A stretch of DNA of 64,000 nt from Nitrosomonas sp. (lineage in GTDB: Bacteria > Pseudomonadota > Gammaproteobacteria > Burkholderiales > Nitrosomonadaceae): NCBI GenBank assembly GCA_028577615.1, contig JAJSDU010000013.1:1-64000 (forward strand). The letters run 5' to 3'. The notes under the pieces are model-generated. The model worked only from the letters and a program-made list of their open reading frames with translations, ran no database searches and was not told the DNA's origin. This document shows positions 46,738-56,193 of the stretch, in pieces. Both the position numbers and the translations under genes were made by a program. Within the stretch, counting starts at the first letter, position 1. Every line of letters starts with the position of its first letter.

Positions 46738-49083
46738 TTAAAAATTTACACGGGTTCTGCGCGTGGTTGCGACATCAATCGCCTGGACGGCTGGCTCATA
46801 GCCGGTGTCTGATGACTGGTTGCCTTGTGATGTGGAGGTGTCATCGGTGATTGCCTGCTTGTTTGACTGCTGCGCTGACACCTGAAGCAATGTTTGATCC
46901 TGTGAAGACGCTGTTGCAGCCAGAGCTGCCCGAATTCTTTGCGTGGCCGCCGTGATTGCTTTTTTGTTTTCTTCAGAGCGTGCAATCAGCGCTTCATTGG
47001 CCATACATTCAACAGATTCGCGCAACATTGCTTCTTCAAGTGCTTTTGCCTCAAGCTCGATGCGCTTCTCGATAATCGCCAGCGCATCGGCTTCTGCTCT
47101 GGCTTTGGCTTGAGCAAGCTCGGTTGCTTTTTTTTCCGATTCCAATTGAGCCCTGGCCTTATTTGCCGCATCCATTTTCGCCTGGGCGCGAATAACTGCC
47201 AATTCGGTTATTTTCCGTTCGATCTCCATTCTTTCCGCGGCTGCTTTTCTGGAATCCGCTATTGCCTGAGCGCGAAGTTGCGCATCCTCCAGGAGATGTT
47301 GATCAATTTCGGCCTTAGCGCTGAGTTCCTGGATGATTTTTTGCGCTAGCAGCGCTTTTTCCTCCGCTATGGCGCGCGCATGCTGCTCGGCGGCTAACTT
47401 TTGTTCAGCAGCATTTTTTGCTGCACTGTCGGCTTGCATGCGCGCATCGATTTCTTCAATAAGTTTCTGTTCGGTTTCATAACGCGCCTGCTCAGCCTGT
47501 GCGGCTTCCATCTCCGTTTTTAGCTGCTTCTCAGCATTATCCTGCGCATTTTTTTCAGTTTCCAGACGAAGATTGACCTGTTCGCGGATTTCATTCGCGA
47601 GCTGGATGCGTTTCTGTATTGTCTCTATTTCTTTTTGTTCAGCAATTTTATTACCTTCGATCAGTGCGCGTAATCTGTTGCTTTCTTCGATTTTCACTTC
47701 GGCCAGCGCCCTGGCATTCATTTCTGCAGCGATAACCGCCATGGCAGCCTGTTGTGCTTCTTCGGCGATCCCGGCGTTTTTTTCAGCTAATGCCGTTGCT
47801 TCTTTCTCAGCGTGCAGTTGGGCATTGATTTTTTCCAGCGCTACAGACTCTTGTCTTGCACGTTCCAATGCTTCTTCCACCAATGTTGATTCTGCCTTGA
47901 GCCGAGCTTCGAGCAGAGCCGCAGTTTCCTGCTCAGCCTTAAGTTTTTCTTCAGCGAGCTGTCTGGCTTGTATTTCCTGCTGCTGGTTGGTTTCCGCATA
48001 ACTTGCCGCGTTGATTTCCGCCTGTTCGCGCGCTTTCGCCGCGTTACTTGCCGATGTTTCTGTTTTAATGCGGTTTTCCATCGCATGCCTGGCATCGGAT
48101 TCCGCTTGCAGGCGCGCTTCGGCCGCAGCTGCGGCTTGAGAAGCTAACGCTTCGTTTTCCAGAGCGGCTTGCGTTGCGGCAGCTTCCAGTTGCAGTCTGG
48201 CTTCAGCGGCCTGCCGGGCATTAGCTTCCGCTTTTACCCGCTGTGCCGATTTTTCATGTAGCTCGGCTTCCAGACGCTGGCGCGCCCTGATTTCCTCGGT
48301 TTCCTGCTGCTCGGCTTCCTGGTTTGCTTTGATTAAAGCCAGTAATTTCTCATTTTCCCGTATCTTTTCTTCGGCCAGTATTTGAGCGGTTGTCTCAGCC
48401 TGGGCTACAGCGAGCGCTGTTTGCCGCGCTGACTCAGCTTTCGCGGCATTCTGCCGGGCAGCTTCCGCAGCGCCTTTTTCCGCCAGCAGTTGCGCATTGA
48501 CTTGATCGAGCGCTATCGCTTCCTGCCTGGCGCGTTCGCGTTTTTCTTCAACGAGAGCGGTTTCGGTTTTAAGTTTGGCATGCAGTATGATGGCCAATTC
48601 TTTTTCGCTATTGATTTTTTCTTCAGCCAATTGTCTGGCATGAGTTTCTTTTTGCCAATTTGCTTTGGCTTCATTCAGGGCAAGCGCTTCGGCATGTGCA
48701 CGTGCCCTGGCTTCTTCGGTTGCCAGAGTTTCGGCTTTCAGTTTCTCCTCGGCCGTGATGCGCGCATTGGCTTCCGCTCTTGCCCGGGCCTCGGCGGCAA
48801 CTTTTGCTTTTGTTTCGGCTTCAAGTCTTTTCTGGGCTCCCTGAATTGCCCGGTTTTCTGCGGTCAGGCGTTCCTGATGCATTGTTCGGAGCTGTTGCTC
48901 AATGTCTTCCACCGTAACCGGGGACTGATTTGTTTTGACAGGCTGATGCTGATGTGACTGCGCCTCGGGTGTGTCGAAAAAATACAATTGATCGCCGGTT
49001 TCATTGGTGTCCATCCCATTCAATGACGCCTGGGCTGGTGATAATTTTCGTAATGATTGAATTAAACGCGACTTGAATGTCAT
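46738..49083 (-). CDS. Large Ala/Glu-rich coiled-coil protein with internal duplication
   Basis: 781 residues with no membrane helix or signal. Residues 1-60 are a non-repetitive head (LYFFDTPEAQSHQHQPV); 60-700 are one almost unbroken coiled coil of A, E, K, R, Q; 700-781 are a Ser/Thr/Gln-rich tail. Residues 149-300 and 373-524 are duplicated with an offset of 224: ARQLAEEK recurs, and RARQEAIALDQVNAQLLAEK aligns with RARQESVALEKINAQLHAEK. Not a recognised family; similar composition occurs in TolA-like and cytoskeletal proteins. It follows fliR on the same strand after 170 bases, so a link with the flagellum or cell architecture is possible but unproven. Confidence 0.7.
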   Translation of the reverse strand: MTFKSRLIQSLRKLSPAQASLNGMDTNETGDQLYFFDTPEAQSHQHQPVKTNQSPVTVEDIEQQLRTMHQERLTAENRAIQGAQKRLEAETKAKVAAEARARAEANARITAEEKLKAETLATEEARARAHAEALALNEAKANWQKETHARQLAEEKINSEKELAIILHAKLKTETALVEEKRERARQEAIALDQVNAQLLAEKGAAEAARQNAAKAESARQTALAVAQAETTAQILAEEKIRENEKLLALIKANQEAEQQETEEIRARQRLEAELHEKSAQRVKAEANARQAAEARLQLEAAATQAALENEALASQAAAAAEARLQAESDARHAMENRIKTETSASNAAKAREQAEINAASYAETNQQQEIQARQLAEEKLKAEQETAALLEARLKAESTLVEEALERARQESVALEKINAQLHAEKEATALAEKNAGIAEEAQQAAMAVIAAEMNARALAEVKIEESNRLRALIEGNKIAEQKEIETIQKRIQLANEIREQVNLRLETEKNAQDNAEKQLKTEMEAAQAEQARYETEQKLIEEIDARMQADSAAKNAAEQKLAAEQHARAIAEEKALLAQKIIQELSAKAEIDQHLLEDAQLRAQAIADSRKAAAERMEIERKITELAVIRAQAKMDAANKARAQLESEKKATELAQAKARAEADALAIIEKRIELEAKALEEAMLRESVECMANEALIARSEENKKAITAATQRIRAALAATASSQDQTLLQVSAQQSNKQAITDDTSTSQGNQSSDTGYEPAVQAIDVATTRRTRVNF

Positions 49084-49253
49084 TTTGGGTCTGATATCAC
49101 CTGTCAGTGTATTAAAACTTGGGATAACCTGTTATTTATATGAAATTCTATCAATGGTTGGAGAACTTTCTGCGCGAATAAAGCGGCATTATTCAGCTTA
49201 TTTCTATTTTTCTGAAAGTATTATCATCTACCGGCCATAATCTGATAAAGATC

Positions 49254-50051
49254 TCATGGTGTTTTGATTTCGGTCAGATTCACCAGGCTGGCCATGACTT
49301 CGAATCCTTCCATTACCAATTTTTCCAGTACAGGTGAATAAAATATAATGCTGAGCGCAAGCATTAAAAAGCCGATTGATAGCGTGATTGGAAATCCGAC
49401 CGCAAAAATGTTCAATTGCGGCGCGGCGCGGGTCAGAATGCCGAGTGCAAGATTGGTGATCAATAGTGCAGTCAGCACAGGCAATGACAACAGCATGCCG
49501 GATTTGAAAATTTCGCTGCCCCAAAGCACCAATGCATTAAATGTCGGCAGATTCAGGCCTTCCGGTCCTACAGGCAATGTATTAAAGCTTTGTGCGATCA
49601 ATGCGATCATGATGAGGTGACCGTCAATGGCAAGAAAGGCCAGGCTGGCGATAATTCCCAGGAAGCGGCTGACCAAGGCCAGTTGTCCCGAATTCTGCGG
49701 ATCGAAAAATATGGCAAACGCGAGACCCATTTGCAAACCAATAATTTCTCCCGCCATTTCCACGGCGACGAAAACAATGCGCATGACCAACCCCAGTGCG
49801 GCGCCAATAATAATCTGCTGTACCAGAATCATAAGTCCAATGCCGGAGTAAGGGTCTACCTGCGGTAATGGCTGTTGTATGGTCGGCGCAATGATCAGCG
49901 TCAGCAGTACGGCGATACTGATTTTCACTCTGACGGGTATGCTGGGGTTGCCGAGAATCGGCGCGCTGGCTATCAATGCCAGAATCCGGAATAAAGGCCA
50001 CAGAAATGCTGCCATGGCGGTATTCAGATCGGCGTCGGTTATGCTAATCAT
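49254..50051 (-). CDS. fliR: Flagellar export gate protein FliR
   Basis: 265 residues, about six membrane helices. Typical features: FLWPLFRILALIASAPILG at the N-terminus, EMAGEIIGLQMGLAFAIFFD in the middle and RAAPQLNIFAVGFPITLSIG near the end. With FliP and FliQ it forms the helical export gate inside the basal body. Last gene of the fliLMNOPQR run, 64 bases after fliQ. Confidence 0.93.
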   Translation of the reverse strand: MISITDADLNTAMAAFLWPLFRILALIASAPILGNPSIPVRVKISIAVLLTLIIAPTIQQPLPQVDPYSGIGLMILVQQIIIGAALGLVMRIVFVAVEMAGEIIGLQMGLAFAIFFDPQNSGQLALVSRFLGIIASLAFLAIDGHLIMIALIAQSFNTLPVGPEGLNLPTFNALVLWGSEIFKSGMLLSLPVLTALLITNLALGILTRAAPQLNIFAVGFPITLSIGFLMLALSIIFYSPVLEKLVMEGFEVMASLVNLTEIKTP

Positions 50052-50115
50052 TTATTTCACGGAAAATTGCCGATTCCGGGCATTTATATTTCAGCGGGCA
50101 GAATGACGTAAACTA

Positions 50116-50388
50116 TCAATTTGTGGCAAGCCAGGGAATACCCGTAAACATTTGATGCATATAATCGGTCATGATACTGATCATCCAGGGGCCGGCCAGT
50201 AACATGATGAGAAACATGACAAATAATTTGGGAATAAAAGACAGCGTCATTTCATTAATCTGTGTCGCCGCCTGAAATATACTGACAATCAGGCCGGTGA
50301 TCAGAGCCGCCAGCAGCAGTGGCGCTGAAACCATGAGTGTCACTTCTAGCGCCTGCCGGCCAATGGTCATTGCATTTTCTGGCGTCAT
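50116..50388 (-). CDS. fliQ: Flagellar export gate protein FliQ
   Basis: 90 residues, two membrane helices: ALEVTLMVSAPLLLAALITG and FIPKLFVMFLIMLLAGPWM, with the conserved QAATQINEMTLSFIPK loop. Four copies pack around the FliP/FliR core of the export gate. Normal length. Confidence 0.94.
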   Translation of the reverse strand: MTPENAMTIGRQALEVTLMVSAPLLLAALITGLIVSIFQAATQINEMTLSFIPKLFVMFLIMLLAGPWMISIMTDYMHQMFTGIPWLATN

Positions 50389-50406
50389 GCCGTTTTCTCC
50401 TTAATG

Positions 50407-51165
50407 TCAAACATAAAAGCTTTGTGTCAGTGAGCCAATCAATAGATGCCAGCCGTCTACCAGTACAAACAGCATGAGCTTGAAAGGCAATGAAATAATC
50501 ATGGGTGAGAGCATCATCATACCCATCGACATCAGTACGCTGGCAACGACCATATCGATAATCAGAAACGGAATAAAAATAATAAAGCCGATCTGAAAAG
50601 CTGTTTTCAATTCGCTGGTGATGTAGGCGGGCACCAGTATTTTGAATGGTACCTGTTCGGGACTGTCGATTTCATCGTGATCCGAAATTTGGATAAATAG
50701 CGCCAGATCGCTTTCCCGGGTTTGATGCAGCATGAACGTCCGCAGTGGATCGCTGGCGATTTCAGCTGCCTGCGTGATGTCGATTTTATCTTCGGAAAAA
50801 GGGAGATAAGCTTCGTTGTAAATCCGGTCAATAACCGGCGACATGATAAAAAAACTCAGGAAAAGCGCGAGTCCGATCAACACCTGATTGGGTGGCGAGG
50901 ATTGCGTGCCCAACGCCATGCGCAGCAACGACAAAACAATGATAATGCGGGTGAAACTGGTCATCATCAGCACGACCGCCGGTATGAAAGTCAGCGATGT
51001 CAACAGAATGAAAGTCTGCAAGCCCAGTGTATAGGTGGTGGTGCCATTCGGGCCTGGAACGCTTGTAAATGCGGGGAAGCCTGATTGCTGCGCCGCTACC
51101 GGCAAACTGACAGCTGCGAAGAACAGACCTACGCAAACGGCGGTGAATTTAAAAGAGCGGTGCAT
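50407..51165 (-). CDS. fliP: Flagellar export gate protein FliP
   Basis: 252 residues with a cleavable signal ([15 protein letters not shown]) and four further helices. Signatures: [40 protein letters not shown] and [20 protein letters not shown]. It forms the pentameric core of the export gate. 18 bases separate it from fliQ; the 88-bp gap after fliO is the largest break in this run. Confidence 0.95.
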   Translation of the reverse strand: MHRSFKFTAVCVGLFFAAVSLPVAAQQSGFPAFTSVPGPNGTTTYTLGLQTFILLTSLTFIPAVVLMMTSFTRIIIVLSLLRMALGTQSSPPNQVLIGLALFLSFFIMSPVIDRIYNEAYLPFSEDKIDITQAAEIASDPLRTFMLHQTRESDLALFIQISDHDEIDSPEQVPFKILVPAYITSELKTAFQIGFIIFIPFLIIDMVVASVLMSMGMMMLSPMIISLPFKLMLFVLVDGWHLLIGSLTQSFYV

Positions 51166-51253
51166 ATGTCAGGGCATCCTGTGAAAGATTGATTCTAAAC
51201 AACCGATCGGGTCATTCGGTATGTAAACATCCGAATCGTTTGGATCGCTTTAA

Positions 51254-51700
51254 TCAGTTTTTGCTTTTTCCGATACTGCTATCCAGCGCATCGGAGAATT
51301 CCGATGCGGCGCGCTTCGGTGTTTTATTTTCCGGTTCGAGTGAGGTTTTTTCCAGGGTATGCAATTTGGTGACCTGGCCTGGAGCAACGCCGAGCACCAG
51401 CCATGTTTCACCAATTTCAACGATAATGACGCGTTCGCGCTGACCGACGCCGGTAGCGGCTACAATTTTAAGATAGCTTGAAGATATCGCCGGAATAATG
51501 GAGAAGCGCTTCAGCGCCCAAGTGCTGACGAGGATGACAACCAGCACCAGCAAAAGACCAGTGATCATTTTTGTCATGCTGTCGGCGCCAATGATTGATT
51601 CCGGCGCAATCGGTGTTTTCTGCGCTGTTTCAGCAAACACCCGGGTTGAAACGATGAACAACGAAATGAATGATAAAAAGGCTGAGAATTGTTTTGGCAT
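51254..51700 (-). CDS. fliO: Flagellar protein FliO
   Basis: 148 residues. N-terminal signal-like segment (FLSFISLFIVSTRVFA), a membrane helix at about 45-65 (MITGLLLVLVVILVSTWAL), then the cytoplasmic FliO domain with GQRERVIIVEIGETWLVLGV. It helps assemble the FliP ring. Position between fliN and fliP confirms identity. Confidence 0.88.
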   Translation of the reverse strand: MPKQFSAFLSFISLFIVSTRVFAETAQKTPIAPESIIGADSMTKMITGLLLVLVVILVSTWALKRFSIIPAISSSYLKIVAATGVGQRERVIIVEIGETWLVLGVAPGQVTKLHTLEKTSLEPENKTPKRAASEFSDALDSSIGKSKN

Positions 51701-51712
51701 GATTTAAATATA

Positions 51713-52237
51713 TTATCGATTGAGTTTGCGAATCCGCTCGCTCGGTGTGATGACGTCCGTCAAGCGGATCCCAAACTTATCGTTTACAACGACGACTTCG
51801 CCCTGTGCGATCAGGCAACCGTTAACCAGTACATTCATGGGTTCGCCAGCCAGTCCGTCGAGTTCGACAACTGAACCCTGCGCGAGCTGGAGCAGATTCT
51901 TGATGGCGATTTTAGTGCGGCCCAGTTCGACGGTCAGCTGCACCGGGATATCCAGAATCAAGTCAATATCGTTGGCGGTATTCCTGCCCAGGCTGTCAGA
52001 TGAGAATTCCTTGAAAACGGTGGCCTGTGCATTTTTTGCACCTGAAAGCGCGTTATCCTCAGCTTCTTCCTGACGCTTTTTATTCGCGGTGCCGGAATCG
52101 TTTGCATCCGCTCCGGTTTTCAATGACGTATCATCATTTTTATTGGTGGTATGCGGGGCGGCTGTTTCCTGTTCGGCCAAAGCTGCCGCCCAGTCGTCCT
52201 CCGCATTCAGTGCATCGGTGGTCGTTGTATCTGTCAT
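51713..52237 (-). CDS. fliN: Flagellar motor switch protein FliN
   Basis: 174 residues: an acidic, low-complexity N-terminal half (about 1-90) and a C-terminal SpoA domain with DIDLILDIPVQLTVELGR, IKNLLQLAQGSVVELDGLAG and VNDKFGIRLTDV. It makes the lower C-ring with FliM, binding FliH and taking part in switching. It lies 15 bases after fliM. Confidence 0.94.
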   Translation of the reverse strand: MTDTTTTDALNAEDDWAAALAEQETAAPHTTNKNDDTSLKTGADANDSGTANKKRQEEAEDNALSGAKNAQATVFKEFSSDSLGRNTANDIDLILDIPVQLTVELGRTKIAIKNLLQLAQGSVVELDGLAGEPMNVLVNGCLIAQGEVVVVNDKFGIRLTDVITPSERIRKLNR

Positions 52238-52252
52238 GTATATCTCCCGGGA

Positions 52253-53230
52253 TTAGTCTGTTTCGGTTTGGGCGAGCATTGTGTCGACTTTAAGGGCATA
52301 CTGGCCATTTATAATGCCGTAGCGGCATTCCATAACCGGTACATCGTCAACCTGTGCGCGAATGATTTCCGGGATATTGATGGGTATGACATCGCCAACC
52401 TGCATGCTTAGAATTTGCTCAAATGTAACGCGCGCCTGTCCAAGATTCGCAATCAATTCGACTTCGGCGCCTTGAATTTGCTTTGAAAGTGATTTGACCC
52501 AGCGCTTGTCTGTTTCCATCTGTTCACCTTGTAATGTGCTGTAAAGAATATCCCGTATGGGTTCAACCATTGAGTAGGGCATGCATACATGAAATTCGCC
52601 GCCATGACCGCCCAGGTCCAGATCAAAAGAGACGCAGACAACGACTTCATTCGGTGTCGCTATGGAAGCGAACTGTGGATTCATCTCGGAGCGGATATAT
52701 TCAAAGCTGACCGGGTAAATCGGCTTCCACGATTTTTCATATTCCTCGAATACAACATTGAGCAGGCGTCTGATAATACGCTGCTCGGTTTCGGTGAAAT
52801 CCCGTCCTTCGACACGTGTGTGGTGACGTCCGTCGCCGCCAAAAAGATTATCGATAATCAGGAAAATCAGATCAGGTTCGAAGACCATCAGCGCTGTGCC
52901 GCGCAGTGGTTTGATATGCACCATGTTGAGATTGGTTGGCACGACCAGGTTGCGGACAAATTCACTGAATTTGATTACTTTGACTGTGCCTACCGCGATA
53001 TCGACCGTCCGGCGAATGAAGTTGAACAGCCCGATACGAAATAACCGCGCAAAACGTTCATTGATAATTTCAAGCGTGGGCATCCGCCCGCGCACAATAC
53101 GTTCCTGTGTTGCAAGATCATAGGTTCTGACCCCGGAAACATCCTCTACCTGCTTTTCTTCGTCCTGCTCGCCGGTTGCGCTTCTGAGCAGCGCATCAAC
53201 CTCATCCTGCGAAAGAAAGTCTTCAGCCAT
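52253..53230 (-). CDS. fliM: Flagellar motor switch protein FliM
   Basis: 325 residues. The extreme N-terminal CheY-binding peptide is EDFLSQDEVDALL; the middle domain contains RMPTLEIINERFARLFRIGL and PLRGTALMVFEPDLIFLIID with the GGDGR torque-ring motif region; the C-terminal SpoA domain ends GDVIPINIPEIIRAQV. It couples CheY-P to rotor reversal. It lies 6 bases after fliL. Confidence 0.95.
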   Translation of the reverse strand: MAEDFLSQDEVDALLRSATGEQDEEKQVEDVSGVRTYDLATQERIVRGRMPTLEIINERFARLFRIGLFNFIRRTVDIAVGTVKVIKFSEFVRNLVVPTNLNMVHIKPLRGTALMVFEPDLIFLIIDNLFGGDGRHHTRVEGRDFTETEQRIIRRLLNVVFEEYEKSWKPIYPVSFEYIRSEMNPQFASIATPNEVVVCVSFDLDLGGHGGEFHVCMPYSMVEPIRDILYSTLQGEQMETDKRWVKSLSKQIQGAEVELIANLGQARVTFEQILSMQVGDVIPINIPEIIRAQVDDVPVMECRYGIINGQYALKVDTMLAQTETD

Positions 53231-53236
53231 GTTATG

Positions 53237-53713
53237 TTATTGAATGACAAATGAAGTAAATAAAACATCCATCACTTCTTCACGCAGTATTTCGGAATCA
53301 AGTGTTTTCCGGATTTCATCGACTATCTCGGCGCTTAATTGCTGCTTTCCGCTCAACGGCGACAGGTCGGCCGATGTTTTACTGGTCAGTAGCAGCAAAA
53401 TCCGATTGCGGATTTCCGGCATTTTTTTGTCGATTTCCATCGAGATATCCGTGTCGCGGATTTTTACCGTCAGGCCCACCTGCAGATACTGATTTCGTTC
53501 CTCAGGCTGCAAATTGACTGTAAATATGTCGAGTTCCTTGAATGCAGTCGGTATTTTTTTAGGCCGTGCCGGTTCGTACTCATCGTCCTGCTGCCCCTGC
53601 ATCAAGAACCATGCGCCGCCTGCGCCTGCGCCAATGGCCAAGATTGTGACCACAATCATGATAATAAGCGCTTTTTTACTACTTGGTTTTTCTATCGCTG
53701 CTGTTTCAGACAT
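53237..53713 (-). CDS. fliL: Flagellar basal body protein FliL
   Basis: 158 residues from ATG 53713, chosen because AGGAG lies 9 bases upstream; the frame continues to 53785. One membrane helix at about 15-35 (ALIIMIVVTILAIGAGAGGA), a Gln/Asp-rich linker, then the FliL domain (FTVNLQPEERNQYLQVGLTV and ending EEVMDVLFTSFVIQ). It surrounds stator units and supports torque. First gene of the run; no fliK or earlier fli gene precedes it here. Confidence 0.92.
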   Translation of the reverse strand: MSETAAIEKPSSKKALIIMIVVTILAIGAGAGGAWFLMQGQQDDEYEPARPKKIPTAFKELDIFTVNLQPEERNQYLQVGLTVKIRDTDISMEIDKKMPEIRNRILLLLTSKTSADLSPLSGKQQLSAEIVDEIRKTLDSEILREEVMDVLFTSFVIQ

Positions 53714-53975
53714 GGCACTTTGCTCCTGAATTTGATCTGCTGCATTATGAGAGATGTCGATTTGCGGTGATAAGTCAAATAACAAGCAAATAACATTGCT
53801 TTTTTTGCACTACAGACTGAATTTCTGGCAGTTGATGCCGGAATTCGGGTTTTGGTAGCCGAAAAACAGCGGATAAGATGGATTTGGTTGTGGTTGCGAT
53901 CTGGCTTTATAGAGAGGCTTCAGCGATGCAATACTTCGCTAAAGCTCTGTGAGCGAATTGGATTGCTTGATTCAG

Positions 53976-54632
53976 TTATTTTGTGGTCAACAAAACAATG
54001 TTTTCCTCGAGTCTGCTCAGACCGAACTGCTGGAAACGTCGGTTCTCATGGAGCACATCGACCTGCTTGAGTAGATTGATTTCGGCATGATGCTGGTACA
54101 GCATGTTGATTTCTTCAACGGAAACGGCATAGGGCGGACCCTGCATTTCAGTTTGAGGATAATCGAAACCGATCAGCAGTATTTGTGCTGCTGGTGGCAA
54201 TAGATGCATCATATGCCGCACATACCGCTTGCGCGTATCCGGGGGAAGTGCTACTAGCGATGCACGATCATAGACGGTGCTGACTTTATCCAGATGTTTC
54301 TTATTCAAATCAAAAAAATCCCCCAGCAGGATCGTTATGTTGCCGGCAACATAACGATCAAAACCCGGGTCTGGTTGTCGTGAAGGAATGATTTTATTTT
54401 CCTGGAAAAATGCGGTGACCGCCAGTTTGCTTAATTCCACGCCAAGTATGGAGTGTCCCCGATCGTGCAGCCAAATCATATCCCGGGATTTTCCGCACAG
54501 CGGAAGAAAAACTGTACTGTTATCCGGAATGTTCAGGCGTGGCCAGTATTCCAGAAGATACGGATTAAAGCCTTCCTGATGAAAGCCGATTTCGTTGCGT
54601 TTCCAGCGATCAAGCCAGTATTCGTGAGTCAT
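53976..54632 (-). CDS. tpm: Thiopurine S-methyltransferase family protein
   Basis: 218 residues from the Met of MTHEYWLDRWKRNEIGFHQE; a start 7 codons upstream (MKNPFLI) is also open. The TPMT fold shows the SAM-binding region STVFLPLCGKSRDMIWL, LGVELSKLAVTAFF and YDRASLVALPPDTRKRYV. Bacterial members methylate thiopurines and detoxify selenite/tellurite by methylation; the native substrate is unknown. It is divergent from the downstream hydrolase. Confidence 0.9.
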   Translation of the reverse strand: MTHEYWLDRWKRNEIGFHQEGFNPYLLEYWPRLNIPDNSTVFLPLCGKSRDMIWLHDRGHSILGVELSKLAVTAFFQENKIIPSRQPDPGFDRYVAGNITILLGDFFDLNKKHLDKVSTVYDRASLVALPPDTRKRYVRHMMHLLPPAAQILLIGFDYPQTEMQGPPYAVSVEEINMLYQHHAEINLLKQVDVLHENRRFQQFGLSRLEENIVLLTTK

Positions 54633-54714
54633 GATTAAGAATGGATTTTTCAATGAATGAATGGTGTTTGTGCAGTTTTGTGTATAGTACTTTCATGTAC
54701 TGCGCCGGCAGCCA

Positions 54715-54733
54715 TGTATCATGGGATGATACA
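54715..54733. promoter_or_regulatory. Perfect inverted repeat, operator candidate
   Basis: TGTATCA-TGGGA-TGATACA forms a perfect 7-5-7 inverted repeat in the region between tpm and the hydrolase gene, 31 bases upstream of the latter's ATG. It is probably a transcription factor binding site or a 5' UTR hairpin; the regulator is unknown. Confidence 0.45.
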
Positions 54734-54763
54734 GTGCCCAATGGAGATAATCGATAGATCAGT

Positions 54764-55993
54764 ATGTTTATGAGACCAGTTCATGCAAACAACCCGGCAA
54801 TCATTGCAGTGCTGCTTTTAATGCTGCTGCCGGGTTGTGTGCATCAGCAATATGCGACAACGCCTTATCCGGCCTGGGGCGAGGAAAACGGTATTCCGCA
54901 GCCCGGTGATCATCCGCCTCTGTTGCTGCGAACAGCGTATCCGGGAGAAGGTGTGAAGCCGGAAGCCTGCTTACTGCTGGTTCATGGCATGAATGAGCAT
55001 ATCGGCCGCTACCGTGATGTCGCGCGCTACTTTATGCAACGGAATTTTATCGTCGCCGGATTTGATTATGAAGCGCATGGTCTATCCAATCCGGTTTTAT
55101 GGCAGGCCGATCAGGCATTGCGGGCAGGCACTGCAGCTGTGGACGTCAGCGCGGCTTATCTGGCGCAAACCGCGCTTGGCAATCTTGATCCCGCGCGCAA
55201 AAGTCTCGATCTGGCGTTGCAGAAAACTATCGCGCTTTGTGATGCGCATGGTGAAGCGGATTACCCAGTCTTTATACTATCGCATAGCCTGGGTGCATTG
55301 GTTACAGCGAGCTTCTTGCTGCAAAACCGGAATGCTGTAACTGAACGTGTGCAAGGTGTTGTTTTTCTCGGGCCGGGTTTTGCCGTAAGTGAACCACCCG
55401 GCTGGCTCGGCTGGCTGGCCAATCCGGTCATCAAATTATCATTTTATGCCGAAACGCACTTTCTGAATCCGCATGATGAGCCATTTCCGCTTATGGCGTT
55501 CAATCAAGTACTGGCATTCCTGACAGTGCCGATTCTGGAAGGCGTGTTTGAAATATTATCCTGGCCGGGGCTGCGGCGCGTATTTTCGCCAGTTACCCCG
55601 GCCTGGGTGGTCGATTATCTGACCGATAGTGCGGAAGAAAAAAAGAAGATTCGGGAAGACAGCTGGATCATTCGCCGCACCGTGCCACGCTACGCAAAGG
55701 GTGTCGAGGAAGAGATTGTACTCTTTCGCCGTCAAATGCATGCGTTTGATACCCCGTATGATCTGATTTATTCGGCGCAGGATCCGATTACACCCGCCTG
55801 GGGCAATGAAGATTTTATTCAGGCAACACTGAATAACCATGGTGACAATCGCTATCTTGAACTGGCCGACTCACGTTATCATCAGCACCTGTTTCTAACC
55901 GAGCCGCGCAGAAGCGAAGTTTTGCAGCATATTGCGCAATGGCTTGCGCATCGGATCAAGGTATTGAACGATGCACAAGGCAGCAGGCATTAA
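54764..55993 (+). CDS. Lysophospholipase/monoacylglycerol lipase-like lipoprotein
   Basis: 409 residues. N-terminal lipoprotein signal with lipobox LLPGC at about 22-26, so it is membrane-anchored in the periplasm or outer membrane. The serine aminopeptidase/Hydrolase_4 fold shows LLLVHGMNEHIGRYRDVARY, AGFDYEAHGLSNP and the nucleophile elbow ILSHSLGA (SHSLG in place of the usual GHSMG). The Asp and His are probably in YSAQDPITPAWG and DSRYHQHLF. It likely hydrolyses lipid esters. Transcribed alone. Confidence 0.82.
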   Translation: MFMRPVHANNPAIIAVLLLMLLPGCVHQQYATTPYPAWGEENGIPQPGDHPPLLLRTAYPGEGVKPEACLLLVHGMNEHIGRYRDVARYFMQRNFIVAGFDYEAHGLSNPVLWQADQALRAGTAAVDVSAAYLAQTALGNLDPARKSLDLALQKTIALCDAHGEADYPVFILSHSLGALVTASFLLQNRNAVTERVQGVVFLGPGFAVSEPPGWLGWLANPVIKLSFYAETHFLNPHDEPFPLMAFNQVLAFLTVPILEGVFEILSWPGLRRVFSPVTPAWVVDYLTDSAEEKKKIREDSWIIRRTVPRYAKGVEEEIVLFRRQMHAFDTPYDLIYSAQDPITPAWGNEDFIQATLNNHGDNRYLELADSRYHQHLFLTEPRRSEVLQHIAQWLAHRIKVLNDAQGSRH

Positions 55994-56084
55994 ATTTAAG
56001 TCCAGCGGATTGGGATAAGTATTTTTCCTCTGGAAAGGCTGGTGTAATAAACGACACACTGTTCACAAATACGCAGGAGGTACA

Positions 56085-56107
56085 CCGGTTCCGCGCATGC
56101 GAACCGG
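56085..56107 (+). terminator. GC-rich hairpin between converging genes
   Basis: CCGGTTC at 56085-56091 and GAACCGG at 56101-56107 form a perfect 7-bp stem with a 9-base loop. There is no T-run. It may end the hydrolase transcript or the converging one. Confidence 0.35.
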
Positions 56108-56193
56108 GCGTATGCGCTGGGATGCGTGCACATAGCGGAATCCGGCGTTTGAATGGAAGAAAAACGACAGTGATTTATAAAATGCCTGACAGA

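Noticed and set aside
47573-48957. Long plus-strand frames opposite the coiled-coil gene
   Set aside because: They are Ser/Cys/Phe-rich mirror images caused by the biased Ala/Glu/Lys codons of the minus-strand gene.
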